The position numbers were made by a program, and so were the translations under genes. A stretch of DNA of 64,000 bases from CAYWXK01 sp964462515 (GTDB taxonomy: Bacteria; Planctomycetota; Phycisphaerae; Sedimentisphaerales; Anaerobacaceae), in contig CAYWXK010000010.1 in the NCBI GenBank assembly GCA_964462515.1, forward strand, positions 1-64,000. Direction: 5' to 3'. The stretch's first letter is position 1. Each line of letters begins with the position of its first letter. The notes beneath the pieces were generated by a model, which had not been told where the DNA came from, searched no databases, and saw only the letters and a program-made list of their open reading frames with translations. Positions 33,149 through 41,641 of the stretch are shown here, piece after piece.

Positions 33149-33811
33149 CTACCTTTCTAACCATAAAGGCGAATTTGCCATTATGATGTGCAGGACTTTC
33201 GTGTTTTTCAGGATAAATTCTCTTACATATTGGTATTGGGGGTTGGAGAGAATACCATCAGGAAGGACGATAACAATGAAACCTGCAACATCAGCCAGTT
33301 TTACAAAGATTTCGAGAAAGAGTATTTCAATCGCCTGGCTTTTTTTCAAATTCCCATTATTTTTAGCTAATTCGTAGTTAGACAATATGTCTTCTGATTC
33401 CACCCGCTGGAACCAACTACTGAAAGGAGGATTTCCGACAACAAGGTCAAAACCACCTTTCGAGAGAACCTGTTGAATTTTAGGCAGTTGCCAAGTTTGT
33501 CGTGGAAGACTGTCGGCGGGAACAAAATAAGAATTCGGCAGGATGGATTTGTTCAATGCAGATACTACCTCTTTGTCAATGTCTATTCCAAACAATTTTG
33601 CATTTTTCCATTTCTTTGATGCTGCCCTTAGAAACACACCATTGCCTACCGCAGGGTCGATGATGTTCTCGACCTTTGACTTCGGAATAAATGAAAGTGC
33701 CTTTTCCACCGCAAATTCAGGAGTAAAATATTGATTGTGGTTCTTCCTGTTGCGGTGTTTCTGAATCTTGTCTTCTTCGATATAAAAAAGCTGTTGTTGT
33801 TCAAAACTCAT
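33149..33811 (-). CDS. N6-adenine DNA methyltransferase, C-terminally short
   Basis: A 220-residue protein with the N6-methyltransferase core: FTPEFAVEKAL, the SAM-binding IIDPAVGNGVFLRA (a variant of DPACGSG), the FGIDID strand, DLVVGNPPFSSW with the NPPF catalytic motif, and FIVIVLPDGILSNP. The sequence stops soon after, at VLHIIMANSPLWLER, where such enzymes normally continue with a target-recognition region. No continuation is visible in the other frames, so it looks truncated. Its ATG overlaps the stop of a partial upstream frame. A+T-rich and probably acquired. Confidence 0.75.
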   Translation of the reverse strand: MSFEQQQLFYIEEDKIQKHRNRKNHNQYFTPEFAVEKALSFIPKSKVENIIDPAVGNGVFLRAASKKWKNAKLFGIDIDKEVVSALNKSILPNSYFVPADSLPRQTWQLPKIQQVLSKGGFDLVVGNPPFSSWFQRVESEDILSNYELAKNNGNLKKSQAIEILFLEIFVKLADVAGFIVIVLPDGILSNPQYQYVREFILKNTKVLHIIMANSPLWLER

Positions 33812-33936
33812 AGTGAGCTTTCCATAGCTCTTGATTCTGCCAATGCTGACTCAATATTAGTAATCAACTGCGACTCCTTCAACAGATAATTATAAGAGGT
33901 TCGGCGATAAATCAAAGATTTTTCGAGGCCGTTTAC
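33808..33936 (-). pseudogene. C-terminal remnant of a gene upstream of the methyltransferase
   Basis: An open frame of 42 codons without ATG or GTG start ends in a TGA that overlaps the methyltransferase ATG (ATGA). The sequence (YRRTSYNYLLKESQLITNIE, then SALAESRAMESSL) looks like real protein and the coupled stop implies that it was once the end of a longer cassette gene. Its 5' part is missing, replaced by the metY 3' end only 8 bases away. Confidence 0.55.
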
Positions 33937-33943
33937 TTAAATC

Positions 33944-35236
33944 TCAACACTTAGAACTGGCTTTCAGAGCTTGTTTGAAATCATTTATTATATCATCAAT
34001 GTGCTCTGTGCCGACCGAGACACGAATATAATCTTCAGTTACGCCGGCTGCAAGCTGCTCTTTTGGGCTTAGCTGCTGATGAGTCGTGCTGGCCGGATGT
34101 ATCACAAGAGTTTTGCTGTCGCCGATGTTGGCAAGATGACTTGCGAGCTTGACACTATTTATAAATTTAATGCCGGCTTCCTTGCCGCCTTTGATTCCAA
34201 AACCTAATATGCCGCCCGCGCCATCGGGCAGATACTTTTTTGCAAGCGCATAGTCGGGATGAGATTGAAGCCCTGGATAATTGACCCAGCTAACCTGCGG
34301 CTGTTTTTCGAGCCACTTAGCAAGTTTGAGAGCATTCTCGCAGTGTCGGGGCATACGAAGATGGAGCGTCTCAAGCCCCTGCAAAAATAAAAAGGCATTA
34401 AACGGCGACATACAGCTTCCCATATCGCGCAAGAACTGGGTCCTGGCCTTTATAATGTATGCCATATTACCAAAAGATTCGACGTATCTGACGCCGTGAT
34501 AACTCGGGTCGGGCTCCGTCAATTCAGGATAGCGGCCATTTGTCCAGGCGAATTTTCCCGAATCCACAATTGCTCCGCCGATGCTGCTGCCGTGGCCGCC
34601 GATGAACTTCGTGCAGCTATGAACCACAATGTCAATTCCGAACTCGACCGGCCTAAACAGTATCGGCGTTGTAACGGTATTATCGCAGATTACCGGGAGA
34701 CCATTTTTGTGAGCGATGTCGGCTATCTTGTCGTATTGCAGAATGTCGTTCTTCGGGTTGCCGATGCTCTCTATGTAAATCAGGCGAGTATTTTTCTTTA
34801 TCGCCTTTGCAAAATTCTCCGGTTTCTTGGGGTCAACAAATGTCACCTCGATGCCGAGCTTGGCAAACGTCTGGCTAAAAAGCGTAACCGTCCCGCCATA
34901 GAGCGAATTGGATGAAACAATATGCCCGCCTGCGCCGCATATATTAAAAATGCTCACGTAGATAGCCGACTGGCCCGAACTCAATGCCAGGCCGCCCACG
35001 CCCCCCTCCAGAGCAGCCAGCCGTTTCTCCAGAACATCGGTTGTGGGATTCATCAGCCGCGTGTAAATGTTGCCAAACTCTTTCAGGGCAAACAGGTTCG
35101 CCGCATGCTCAGTATCCTTGAACACATAGCTTGTCGTCTGATAAATCGGCACGGCCCTACTGCGGGTGTCCGAATCAACCTGCTGGCCAGCGTGTAATGC
35201 GAGCGTTTCAAGATGATATTTTGGTTCTTCTGCCAT
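33944..35236 (-). CDS. metY: O-acetylhomoserine sulfhydrylase (MetY type)
   Basis: A 430-residue PLP enzyme of the Cys/Met metabolism family making homocysteine from O-acetylhomoserine and sulfide. Family blocks include YQTTSYVFKDTEHAANLF, YTRLMNPTTDVLEKR, the PLP Lys in HSCTKFIGGHGSSIGG, and VIHPASTTHQQLSPKEQ near the end, which is diagnostic for MetY. Length is typical. AGAGGT precedes the ATG. It follows nadA by 13 bases in the sulfur operon. Confidence 0.95.
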   Translation of the reverse strand: MAEEPKYHLETLALHAGQQVDSDTRSRAVPIYQTTSYVFKDTEHAANLFALKEFGNIYTRLMNPTTDVLEKRLAALEGGVGGLALSSGQSAIYVSIFNICGAGGHIVSSNSLYGGTVTLFSQTFAKLGIEVTFVDPKKPENFAKAIKKNTRLIYIESIGNPKNDILQYDKIADIAHKNGLPVICDNTVTTPILFRPVEFGIDIVVHSCTKFIGGHGSSIGGAIVDSGKFAWTNGRYPELTEPDPSYHGVRYVESFGNMAYIIKARTQFLRDMGSCMSPFNAFLFLQGLETLHLRMPRHCENALKLAKWLEKQPQVSWVNYPGLQSHPDYALAKKYLPDGAGGILGFGIKGGKEAGIKFINSVKLASHLANIGDSKTLVIHPASTTHQQLSPKEQLAAGVTEDYIRVSVGTEHIDDIINDFKQALKASSKC

Positions 35237-35249
35237 CTTTAAGACCTCT

Positions 35250-36167
35250 TTATTTTCCAGGTAAAATCTGAACCATTCTGTCGAGGGACTTTTTTGCTTT
35301 TACTCGAATCTGTTCCGGGACGGTAATTTTATATTGCATATCCTCCAATGCCCCGATGACCTTATCCAGAGTAATCTTTTTCATATTGGGACACACGGCC
35401 CGCTCACTTGCGGGGATAAATTCAGCTTGCGGGTTTTGCTTCTTCAAGGCGTGAATTATCCCTACTTCGGTGGCAACTACAAAGCGTTTGGCTGTGCTAT
35501 TTTTAACGAACTTTAGCATCTGGCCTGTGCTGAGGAGCTGGTCTGCAAGGGCTTTTACCGGCTCGGTGCATTCCGGATGTGCCATTACAACGGCATCAGG
35601 AAACCTTTTTTTTGTATTCCTTATGTCATCTTCGGTTATGACCACGTGCGTTGGGCAATAGCCAGGCCAGAGCACAAGGTCTCTACCGGTCCTGTCCATC
35701 ACAAATCGACCGAGGTGCTGGTCAGGGACAAAAATGATGGGTCTATCCTGCGGCATAGACTTTACCATTTCAACCGCATTAGCGCTCGTGCAGCAATAAT
35801 CGCTTTCGGCCTTGACTTCCGCAGGACTGTTCACGTAACAGACCACAAACGCCCTCGGATATTTGCTTTTCAATTGGCGCAACTGTTCTGCTGTTACCAT
35901 ATCGGCCAGCGGGCAGCCGGCGGTCCTATCCGGCAACAGCACCGTCTTTTCCGGTGAGAGAATGGCGGCGGTTTCAGCCATAAATTCCACGCCGCAAAAT
36001 ACGATTGTCCGCGCATCGGTTGCCGCTGCATTTATGCTCAGCCCCAGAGAGTCGCCGCAAAAGTCAGCGATGTCCTGTATCTCACCGGGCTGATAGTTAT
36101 GCGCAAGTATCACCGCGTTGCGCTTATTCTTTAAGCTCTTTATTTTTGTAAGCAGCCGTTCGTCCAA
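35250..36167 (-). CDS. nadA: Quinolinate synthase
   Basis: A 305-residue [4Fe-4S] enzyme condensing iminoaspartate with dihydroxyacetone phosphate to quinolinate, the NAD precursor. The three cluster Cys lie in RTAGCPLAD, WPGYCPTH and RAVCPNMKK. Other blocks are ILAHNYQPGEIQDIADFCGDS and MAHPECTEPV. The start appears to be TTG (36165-36167) behind GGGAG, which may limit translation. nadB and nadC are not adjacent. Its place among cysteine and Fe-S genes fits its oxygen-sensitive cluster. Confidence 0.95.
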   Translation of the reverse strand: MDERLLTKIKSLKNKRNAVILAHNYQPGEIQDIADFCGDSLGLSINAAATDARTIVFCGVEFMAETAAILSPEKTVLLPDRTAGCPLADMVTAEQLRQLKSKYPRAFVVCYVNSPAEVKAESDYCCTSANAVEMVKSMPQDRPIIFVPDQHLGRFVMDRTGRDLVLWPGYCPTHVVITEDDIRNTKKRFPDAVVMAHPECTEPVKALADQLLSTGQMLKFVKNSTAKRFVVATEVGIIHALKKQNPQAEFIPASERAVCPNMKKITLDKVIGALEDMQYKITVPEQIRVKAKKSLDRMVQILPGK

Positions 36168-36189
36168 AAATTTCTCCCGAATTAGGAAA

Positions 36190-36213
36190 TTGGTGGGCTA
36201 AAGCCCACCCTAC
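36190..36213. repeat. REP-like palindrome, GTGGGCTAAAGCCCAC variant
   Basis: A 24-base copy between cysE and nadA, one base different from the consensus in the loop. Confidence 0.8.
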
Positions 36214-36273
36214 AATATCTTTATTTTCTCAAGTAACTGTTCGCTCAAAGAAACCACCTGAATTACTTTGTTT

Positions 36274-37206
36274 TTACTTTTTACCACTTCGCTTTTTGTG
36301 CTTTGTATATACTAAATCCGGGTTGGGCGTCGTAACGGTAACGCCGGGAGGCACAGATTCTTTTATCCAGACGTTGCCTCCGACTACCGCACCTTTCCCG
36401 ATTACTATATCGCCCAATATCGTGGCCTCGGCGTAGATTATGACATTGTCTTCTATTGTCGGATGCCTTTTACCGCTCTTTATTATCCTGCCTCTTTGGT
36501 CCTTGCGAAAGCTCAAGGCGCCGAGCGTAACACCCTGATAAAGTTTCACGTTATTACCTATGACCGATGTTTCTCCTATTACCACACCGGTGCCGTGGTC
36601 GATAAAAAAGTTCCTGCCTATACTTGCGCCTGGATGTATGTCGATACCGGTCCTGGCGTGCGCACATTCGGACATTATGCGCGGAATCAACGGCACCTGT
36701 TTAAGATACAATTCGTGGGCAATGCGATAAGCTGCTATCGCTATAATACAGGGGTAACTGATGACAATTTCCTCATAGGACTTAGCAGCGGGGTCGCCGT
36801 CATAAGCTGCACCGACATCGCCTTTGAGCATCTGTCTTATCGTGGGTAGTTGTGCCAGCAGATGTTTGGTAACATTCTCAGCCATCGTTCGACAATCGCA
36901 ACCATCGCACTGCCTTATTCTACACTGATACCTGTAAGCGCGTTCTATCTGTTCTGAAAGCTCGCTATAGAGCTGGCACAAAATGTCGCCGACAATAAAA
37001 TTAACGTTAGATTTTGTAACTATTTTTTTGCCGGTGTAACCTGGAAAAAGCACTTCAAAAAGCAGCTCAAGAATTTCCAGAATCTTTCCTCTGACCGGCA
37101 GATTAGAGGCATCGATAAAATTTATCCCTAAATCGCCTCGATATGTCTGGAGAATTTCTTCAACCAGATTTTCGATTTTCTTACCAGCCGATTTTTTCTT
37201 TTGCAT
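36274..37206 (-). CDS. cysE: Serine O-acetyltransferase
   Basis: A 310-residue hexapeptide acyltransferase making O-acetylserine for cysteine synthesis. The C-terminal left-handed beta-helix shows GIDIHPGASIGRNFFIDHGTG with the catalytic His, GETSVIGNNVKLYQGVTLG, and a late VGGNVWI. The N-terminal helical region (about 1-170) is longer than in E. coli CysE and contains a CDGCDC cluster, a form seen in other serine acetyltransferases of the long class. AGAGGAG precedes the ATG. It lies directly between cysK and nadA. Confidence 0.94.
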   Translation of the reverse strand: MQKKKSAGKKIENLVEEILQTYRGDLGINFIDASNLPVRGKILEILELLFEVLFPGYTGKKIVTKSNVNFIVGDILCQLYSELSEQIERAYRYQCRIRQCDGCDCRTMAENVTKHLLAQLPTIRQMLKGDVGAAYDGDPAAKSYEEIVISYPCIIAIAAYRIAHELYLKQVPLIPRIMSECAHARTGIDIHPGASIGRNFFIDHGTGVVIGETSVIGNNVKLYQGVTLGALSFRKDQRGRIIKSGKRHPTIEDNVIIYAEATILGDIVIGKGAVVGGNVWIKESVPPGVTVTTPNPDLVYTKHKKRSGKK

Positions 37207-37238
37207 TGTTGACTCCTCTTGATAGATAAAGAATTCCC

Positions 37239-38159
37239 TTACCCGAACAATTCAGTCGAAATATACCTTTCTCCCGTGTCAGGCAAAATTACCACTATCG
37301 TTTTGCCTTTGTATTCTGCCCGCTGTGAAACCTGCATCGCCGCCCACATTGCAGCACCCGAGCTTACTCCTGCCAGTATCCCCTCCCTCTTTGCCAGTTG
37401 GCGTGCTGTCTCCATAGCGTCTTCATTTGAAACCTGGATAATTTCATCAATCACATCAATGTTCAAAACCGCCGGCACAAACCCTGCCCCGATACCCTGT
37501 ATTTTGTGCGGGCCGGGCTTGCCGCCGGAAAGCACCGGCGAATCTTTCGGCTCCACAGCTACTACCTTTGTGTCCTTATTGCGGTTCTTGAACACCTCGC
37601 CGCATCCGGTCAATGTCCCGCCTGTTCCAACGCCGCAGACAAAAATATCAACCTTGCCTTCGGTGTCGTTCCATATCTCTTCTGCAGTGGTCTGTCGGTG
37701 AATTTGTGGATTGGCAGGATTTTTAAATTGCTGTGGTATAAAAGCGCCGGGATTCTGGGCCATAAGCTGCTCAGCCTTTTCTATCGCCCCTGCCATACCG
37801 CGCTCGGCAGGGGTAAGCACAATCTCTGCTCCAAATAACTTCAGTAACTTCCTTCTCTCTATGCTCATCGACTCTGGCATAGTCAAAATCAACCGGTATC
37901 CCTTCGTAGCGCAAATAAACGCAAGCCCTATTCCGGTATTGCCGCTGGTTGGTTCGATTATAATGCTACCGGGCTTTATATGCCCTGCTTTCTCAGCATC
38001 CTCTATCATTGCCTTTGCGATTCTATCCTTTACACTGCCGCAGGGGTTATGGGATTCCAGCTTGGCCAGAATCGTTGCCTTCTGCGAGCCGAGTTTGTTA
38101 ATTCGCACCAGCGGGGTGCGACCGATTACGGCTGTGATATCTTCGAATATAGCGCTCAT
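37239..38159 (-). CDS. cysK: Cysteine synthase A (O-acetylserine sulfhydrylase)
   Basis: A 306-residue PLP enzyme forming cysteine from O-acetylserine and sulfide. Blocks include RTPLVRINKLG, the PLP Lys in NPCGSVKDRIA, PTSGNTGIGLAFICA, and GVGTGGTLTGCGEV. Length is standard. It starts 18 bases after the Rrf2 regulator stop and is followed at 32 bases by cysE, so a single operon is likely. Confidence 0.96.
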   Translation of the reverse strand: MSAIFEDITAVIGRTPLVRINKLGSQKATILAKLESHNPCGSVKDRIAKAMIEDAEKAGHIKPGSIIIEPTSGNTGIGLAFICATKGYRLILTMPESMSIERRKLLKLFGAEIVLTPAERGMAGAIEKAEQLMAQNPGAFIPQQFKNPANPQIHRQTTAEEIWNDTEGKVDIFVCGVGTGGTLTGCGEVFKNRNKDTKVVAVEPKDSPVLSGGKPGPHKIQGIGAGFVPAVLNIDVIDEIIQVSNEDAMETARQLAKREGILAGVSSGAAMWAAMQVSQRAEYKGKTIVVILPDTGERYISTELFG

Positions 38160-38177
38160 GATTTTTCCTGTATTTGT

Positions 38178-38612
38178 CTATATTTGATAATCTAATGTTT
38201 TTTTGTCTTTCACTTTGTCAACCAAATCCTGTAATGTCACAGATTGCAGGACATTTTTAATTGCCTCCTGAACCTGGACCCACAGCAGCCTGGCCGCACA
38301 CTCGGCAGCCCGCTCGCAATAATCTATGTCCTCAACGCATTCAGCAGTGATTACAGGTCCTTCCAGGCAGCCAAAAACATCAATAAGTTTAATTTGGTTC
38401 GGAGGTTTGGCAAGAACATATCCTCCCCGTGCACCTCGCACGCTCCTTATGACCCCACCCGACCGAAGGGCCGACATCAACTGCTCCAGATACTTGATGG
38501 ATATATCCTGACGCTGAGCAATAATTTTAAGCTGCAATGGCTTGCCAGACACGTTTTCTGCCAGCTCCAGTGCCGCTCTGATTCCATATCTTATTCGAGT
38601 AGAAAGTTTCAT
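38178..38612 (-). CDS. Rrf2-family regulator with IscR-like cysteines
   Basis: A 144-residue winged-helix repressor of the Rrf2 family: MKLSTRIRYGIRAALELA, KIIAQRQDISIKYLEQLM, VRGARGGYVLAKPP. Three Cys in ECVEDIDYC and ERAAEC (spacing C-x6-C-x5-C) resemble the [2Fe-2S] ligands of IscR and are absent from CymR-type sulfur regulators, so Fe-S sensing is likely (inference). It heads the operon cysK-cysE-nadA-metY-(nifU-nifS) and has a palindrome over its own ribosome-binding site, suggesting autoregulation. Confidence 0.9.
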   Translation of the reverse strand: MKLSTRIRYGIRAALELAENVSGKPLQLKIIAQRQDISIKYLEQLMSALRSGGVIRSVRGARGGYVLAKPPNQIKLIDVFGCLEGPVITAECVEDIDYCERAAECAARLLWVQVQEAIKNVLQSVTLQDLVDKVKDKKTLDYQI

Positions 38613-38622
38613 ATCATTTCTC

Positions 38623-38646
38623 CTACTAATCCTATTACATTAGTAG
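38623..38646 (-). promoter_or_regulatory. Candidate Rrf2 operator
   Basis: CTACTAAT and ATTAGTAG form a perfect 8-bp inverted repeat with an 8-base spacer. On the minus strand the second arm runs into the AGGAG ribosome-binding site of the Rrf2 gene, 10 bases before its ATG. A TATATT at 38650-38655 could be the -10. The position strongly suggests autorepression of the operon. Confidence 0.65.
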
Positions 38647-38798
38647 AGTAATATACGATTTTATCATTATTTGGTGCGAGAAAAACAAAAAATAACAAAA
38701 AATTTCATAAATTCTTGTTAAAAACCTGTTTTTAATGTGGAAAAAATGCCCAAATTGCCCGCAGGTGTGCATTTATCCTCTCTTGACTCTCTCTTTGC

Positions 38799-40034
38799 TT
38801 GACTGGTAAATCAGCTTTCTTTACAATGCCTGAAGTTCGTTTTGCCAGTTTTTTAGCTAGAATGCTGCCTATGGCCAAAAATTTTATAAAAAAGGTTGCC
38901 TCCGTCTCTTCCCTTCCCCCAGAGGACCATTCCGTGGTATCGCCAGCGCAAACACCTTTTAATGCTGAATTGCCTGAAGCCTCGTTAGAGCACCTCGAAA
39001 GGCTGAGCGATGATACAGGGCTTTTTCAGCACGCCAGATTTATCCTGCCGGATCGCAAGGAAGGCTATTGCGCTGATGATAATGCAAGGGCTGTAATCGT
39101 AATGACCAAGTATTTCTCCCTCTACCCAAATTTTGCCCGGCAGAGACAGATTCGCCTCTTCGATACTTACCTATCTTTCATCCTGCATTCTCAAAAAAAG
39201 GATGGCTCTATCCGGAATTTTATGGATTTCAACAGGACCTGGCGTAAAAGCGAGCCACCGGCAGATGCTTTTGGCAGGGTGTTGTGGGCGTTTGGAACGG
39301 TTATCTCAAAACCCCCTTTGCCTTCGTATCTGCCAGTTGCACAAGAATCCTTTGATAGAGCTATTTGGCACCTGCAAAGGTGTGCCAAAGGCGCAAGGGC
39401 TGTGGCATACTCAATACTGGGTATATCAGAGTATCTATCGCGATTCCCCGAAGCCGATGACATCAAACAGCAGCTAAAATTCGCCGCAGACCAGCTTATG
39501 GCTCAATATAAACAAAATAGCTCGCCAGACTGGCAGTGGTTTGAGCAAAAAATTACTTATGATAATGGCGTGATACCGCAGGCACTGTTTGTTGCCGCTA
39601 TAACGCTTGATAATGACAAATACCTTGAAGTTGCAAAAAAAGGGTGCGAATTTCTACTGGCAAACACCTTTAATGGAAAGCACTTTAGCTTTGTCGGCTG
39701 TCACGGCTGGTTCGAACGAGGTCGCACAAAGGCTTTATTCGACCAACAGCCTATAGAAGCTGCAAGTATGGTTTTAATGCTAAAGGCTGCTTACGATGCT
39801 ACACAGGATAATAGATTCTTGAAACTTCAAAGAAAGGCCTTCGATTGGTTCCTCGGTGAAAATGACCTGCATATCCCCCTTTACGATTCTAAAACCAAAG
39901 GATGCTCCGATGCCCTCACGCCTGATGGTGTTAATGTCAATCAAGGTGCAGAAAGCATTCTTAGCTTCCTGCTGGCCCTACTGACTATGATCGTAAGCAA
40001 GACCACTGCTGACCCACCTACGGCGGGCAGGTAA
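38799..40034 (+). CDS. Six-hairpin glycosidase-like domain protein
   Basis: Up to 411 residues. The body (about 60-400) resembles the helical domain found beside or fused to bacterial glycosyltransferases: LSDDTGLFQHARFILPDR, EGYCADDNARAVIVM, DGSIRNFMDFNRTW, DAFGRVLWAFG, VIPQALFVAAI, and the late GVNVNQGAESILSFLLAL. Function is probably on glycans or glycosylation, but no activity is established. The glycosyltransferase half often paired with it is absent. The start is uncertain: TTG 38799, or ATG at 38826 or 38872. The last residues (DPPTAGR) come from a CCCACC/GGCGGG repeat that seems to have replaced the natural end. Confidence 0.6.
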   Translation: MTGKSAFFTMPEVRFASFLARMLPMAKNFIKKVASVSSLPPEDHSVVSPAQTPFNAELPEASLEHLERLSDDTGLFQHARFILPDRKEGYCADDNARAVIVMTKYFSLYPNFARQRQIRLFDTYLSFILHSQKKDGSIRNFMDFNRTWRKSEPPADAFGRVLWAFGTVISKPPLPSYLPVAQESFDRAIWHLQRCAKGARAVAYSILGISEYLSRFPEADDIKQQLKFAADQLMAQYKQNSSPDWQWFEQKITYDNGVIPQALFVAAITLDNDKYLEVAKKGCEFLLANTFNGKHFSFVGCHGWFERGRTKALFDQQPIEAASMVLMLKAAYDATQDNRFLKLQRKAFDWFLGENDLHIPLYDSKTKGCSDALTPDGVNVNQGAESILSFLLALLTMIVSKTTADPPTAGR

Positions 40035-40132
40035 GAACAGGCGCCGCCTGAAGAACCGGTTTAATGCTCTGCATCTGATTCTCAGACCCACGACGCAACG
40101 TCAAACCGCGGCCACGGAGCCGTTGACCTGTT

Positions 40133-40270
40133 TTATTTTCCTTCCAGCAGCCCGGCGGTTGCATCAGCGGTCCAGGTAATATCTTTGCCTACTCCTGAGA
40201 CAGTTTGACAGCTTGCCAGCCAGAAAACCGCTGCAATTAAAACAACTACTAAAAGTATTTTTCTAATCAT
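40133..40270 (-). CDS. Entericidin-like small lipoprotein
   Basis: A 45-residue peptide, ATG 40268-40270. A lipoprotein signal (MIRKILLVVVLIAAVFWLAS) leads to a lipobox Cys21, followed by QTVSGVGKDITW, the pattern of the entericidin EcnA/EcnB family (C.T..G.GkDi). These small membrane lipoproteins are linked to envelope stress or a toxin-antidote pair in enterobacteria. Only one member is seen here. It is the only gene in the 406-base gap 40035-40440. Confidence 0.8.
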   Translation of the reverse strand: MIRKILLVVVLIAAVFWLASCQTVSGVGKDITWTADATAGLLEGK

Positions 40271-40420
40271 ATTCTCGCGTTTTCTTTTCGATAACTTGTT
40301 AGCTTCTTTTTACACCTATAAAAATACCCGTAGAAAGCTGTAAATATCTTGATAAAATTATATAGGCCCTTGACGACTACGCCTAATGTAATTTTTTACA
40401 CTTAAAAATCTAATTTGACC

Positions 40421-40440
40421 TATAATATAATATCGGCTAA
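40421..40440 (+). promoter_or_regulatory. Overlapping -10 elements directly before xthA
   Basis: TATAAT occurs at 40421-40426 and again at 40426-40431. With the second one transcription would start at about 40438, next to the ATG at 40441, and there is no ribosome-binding site in between. A leaderless xthA mRNA is therefore plausible. The -35 region is weak (TTTACA at 40395-40400). Confidence 0.45.
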
Positions 40441-41274
40441 ATGAAGGTTGCCAGCTTTAATGTTAATTCACTTCGTGCCCGTCTGGACATAATAATTGGT
40501 TGGCTCGCAGAAAACCAGCCGGACATCCTTGCCGTTCAGGAAACCAAGGTTCAGGATAAGGACTTTCCAGCCGAGGCGTTTGACAAAACCAGCTACAAAT
40601 ACGTCTTAAAAGGCGAGAAAAGCTACAATGGAGTAGCAATATTCAGCAAAAGTGCGATTTCAAACGTAGAATTTGGCTTCCCGGATGAGCCAACTCGTCT
40701 CGGCGAAGGCGCAGCTCTGTCCACAGAAACAATAGGGACGCCGAGCCGTAGCCGGAAAGACCCTGCCCGGCTGATTAAAGCGGAAATTAACGGCATTGTG
40801 GTTGTTAACACCTATATCCCGCAGGGCTACCTGCCTGAGTCTGTGAAATTCACTTATAAGCTACACTGGTTCAATCGGCTGCGTAAGTACTTTGAAAATA
40901 ATTTCTCGCCTGATGACCCGATTGTCTGGGTTGGTGACTTCAATATTGCTCCTCTTCCAATAGATGTCTATGACCCGCAGGGTTTGTTGGGGCACGTCTG
41001 TTACCATCCGGATGTGCACAAAGCGCTGAATGAGGTTATGGAGTGGGGATTTGTAGATGTATTTAGAATCCACTGCCGCGAGGCAGGCCAATATACATAC
41101 TGGGATTACAGACCAATAAACGCCTTCAAGCGCAACCTCGGCTGGCGATTAGACCACATTTTGGCGACAAAACCGCTTGCAAAAAAGAGCACCGCCTCTT
41201 ACATCGATAAAAAGCCCCGCCTCGCAGACCGCCCCAGCGACCATACACCAATCGTTGCTGAGTTTGCCTGGTAG
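40441..41274 (+). CDS. xthA: Exodeoxyribonuclease III
   Basis: A 277-residue AP endonuclease and 3' exonuclease of the EEP family. Motifs: ASFNVNSLRAR, the metal Glu in AVQETKVQD, WVGDFNIAP, NLGWRLDHILAT, and the final SDHTPIVAEF with its catalytic His. A stretch at about residues 85-103 (EGAALSTETIGTPSRSRK) before the usual DPARLI is longer than in typical members and may be another in-frame repeat insertion. No ribosome-binding site is seen. A diverged duplicate of its last 14 codons follows the adjacent toxin-antitoxin pair. Confidence 0.95.
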   Translation: MKVASFNVNSLRARLDIIIGWLAENQPDILAVQETKVQDKDFPAEAFDKTSYKYVLKGEKSYNGVAIFSKSAISNVEFGFPDEPTRLGEGAALSTETIGTPSRSRKDPARLIKAEINGIVVVNTYIPQGYLPESVKFTYKLHWFNRLRKYFENNFSPDDPIVWVGDFNIAPLPIDVYDPQGLLGHVCYHPDVHKALNEVMEWGFVDVFRIHCREAGQYTYWDYRPINAFKRNLGWRLDHILATKPLAKKSTASYIDKKPRLADRPSDHTPIVAEFAW

Positions 41275-41338
41275 TAAGTGGCCTGCAAAAACAATTTTTA
41301 TAAACTTTATAAATTTTACAAATATTTAAATTTTTTTC

Positions 41339-41374
41339 TTGAAATCAGGTTTGTAATATGCGATACTATACAAA
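41339..41374 (+). promoter_or_regulatory. Toxin-antitoxin promoter with inverted repeat
   Basis: TTGAAA (41339-41344) is a possible -35. TTTGTA (41350-41355) and TACAAA (41369-41374) form an inverted repeat around TACTAT (41364-41369), a possible -10. Autorepression by the Phd-like antitoxin at such a site would be usual for the family. Confidence 0.4.
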
Positions 41375-41389
41375 GAAAGGAATATTTCT

Positions 41390-41635
41390 ATGACCAAAGT
41401 GAGTATGACAAAGGCAAGACAGGATTTCACCAATATAGCGAACCGCGTAATGTTCGGTGATGAGCGGATATGCATACAAAAGAACAATAAAGCCGCCTTT
41501 GCTCTTGTCTCTGTTGAGGACGTAGAGATACTTGAGGCATTGGAAGACCAAATTGACGTTCAGGCAGCCAAAGCAGCCCTTAAAAAAGGCAGATTTATCA
41601 ACCTCGAAGTCCTGGCAAAGCAATTGGGGGTATAG
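41390..41635 (+). CDS. Type II antitoxin, Phd/YefM family
   Basis: An 81-residue protein: VSMTKARQDFTNIANRVMFG is the DNA-binding N-terminus of Phd/YefM proteins, followed by the QKNNKAAFALVSVEDVEIL strand-helix and a helical tail that would bind the toxin. GAAAGG lies 9 bases before the ATG. The toxin gene begins 6 bases after its stop, the usual operon layout. The pair lies between xthA and a remnant of an xthA 3' end. Confidence 0.9.
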   Translation: MTKVSMTKARQDFTNIANRVMFGDERICIQKNNKAAFALVSVEDVEILEALEDQIDVQAAKAALKKGRFINLEVLAKQLGV

Positions 41636-41641
41636 TCAGGG

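Noticed and set aside
33125..33180. Frameshift joining the short methyltransferase to the 168-residue gene
   Set aside because: Neither of the other frames continues with recognisable methyltransferase sequence, so truncation is more likely than a simple frameshift.
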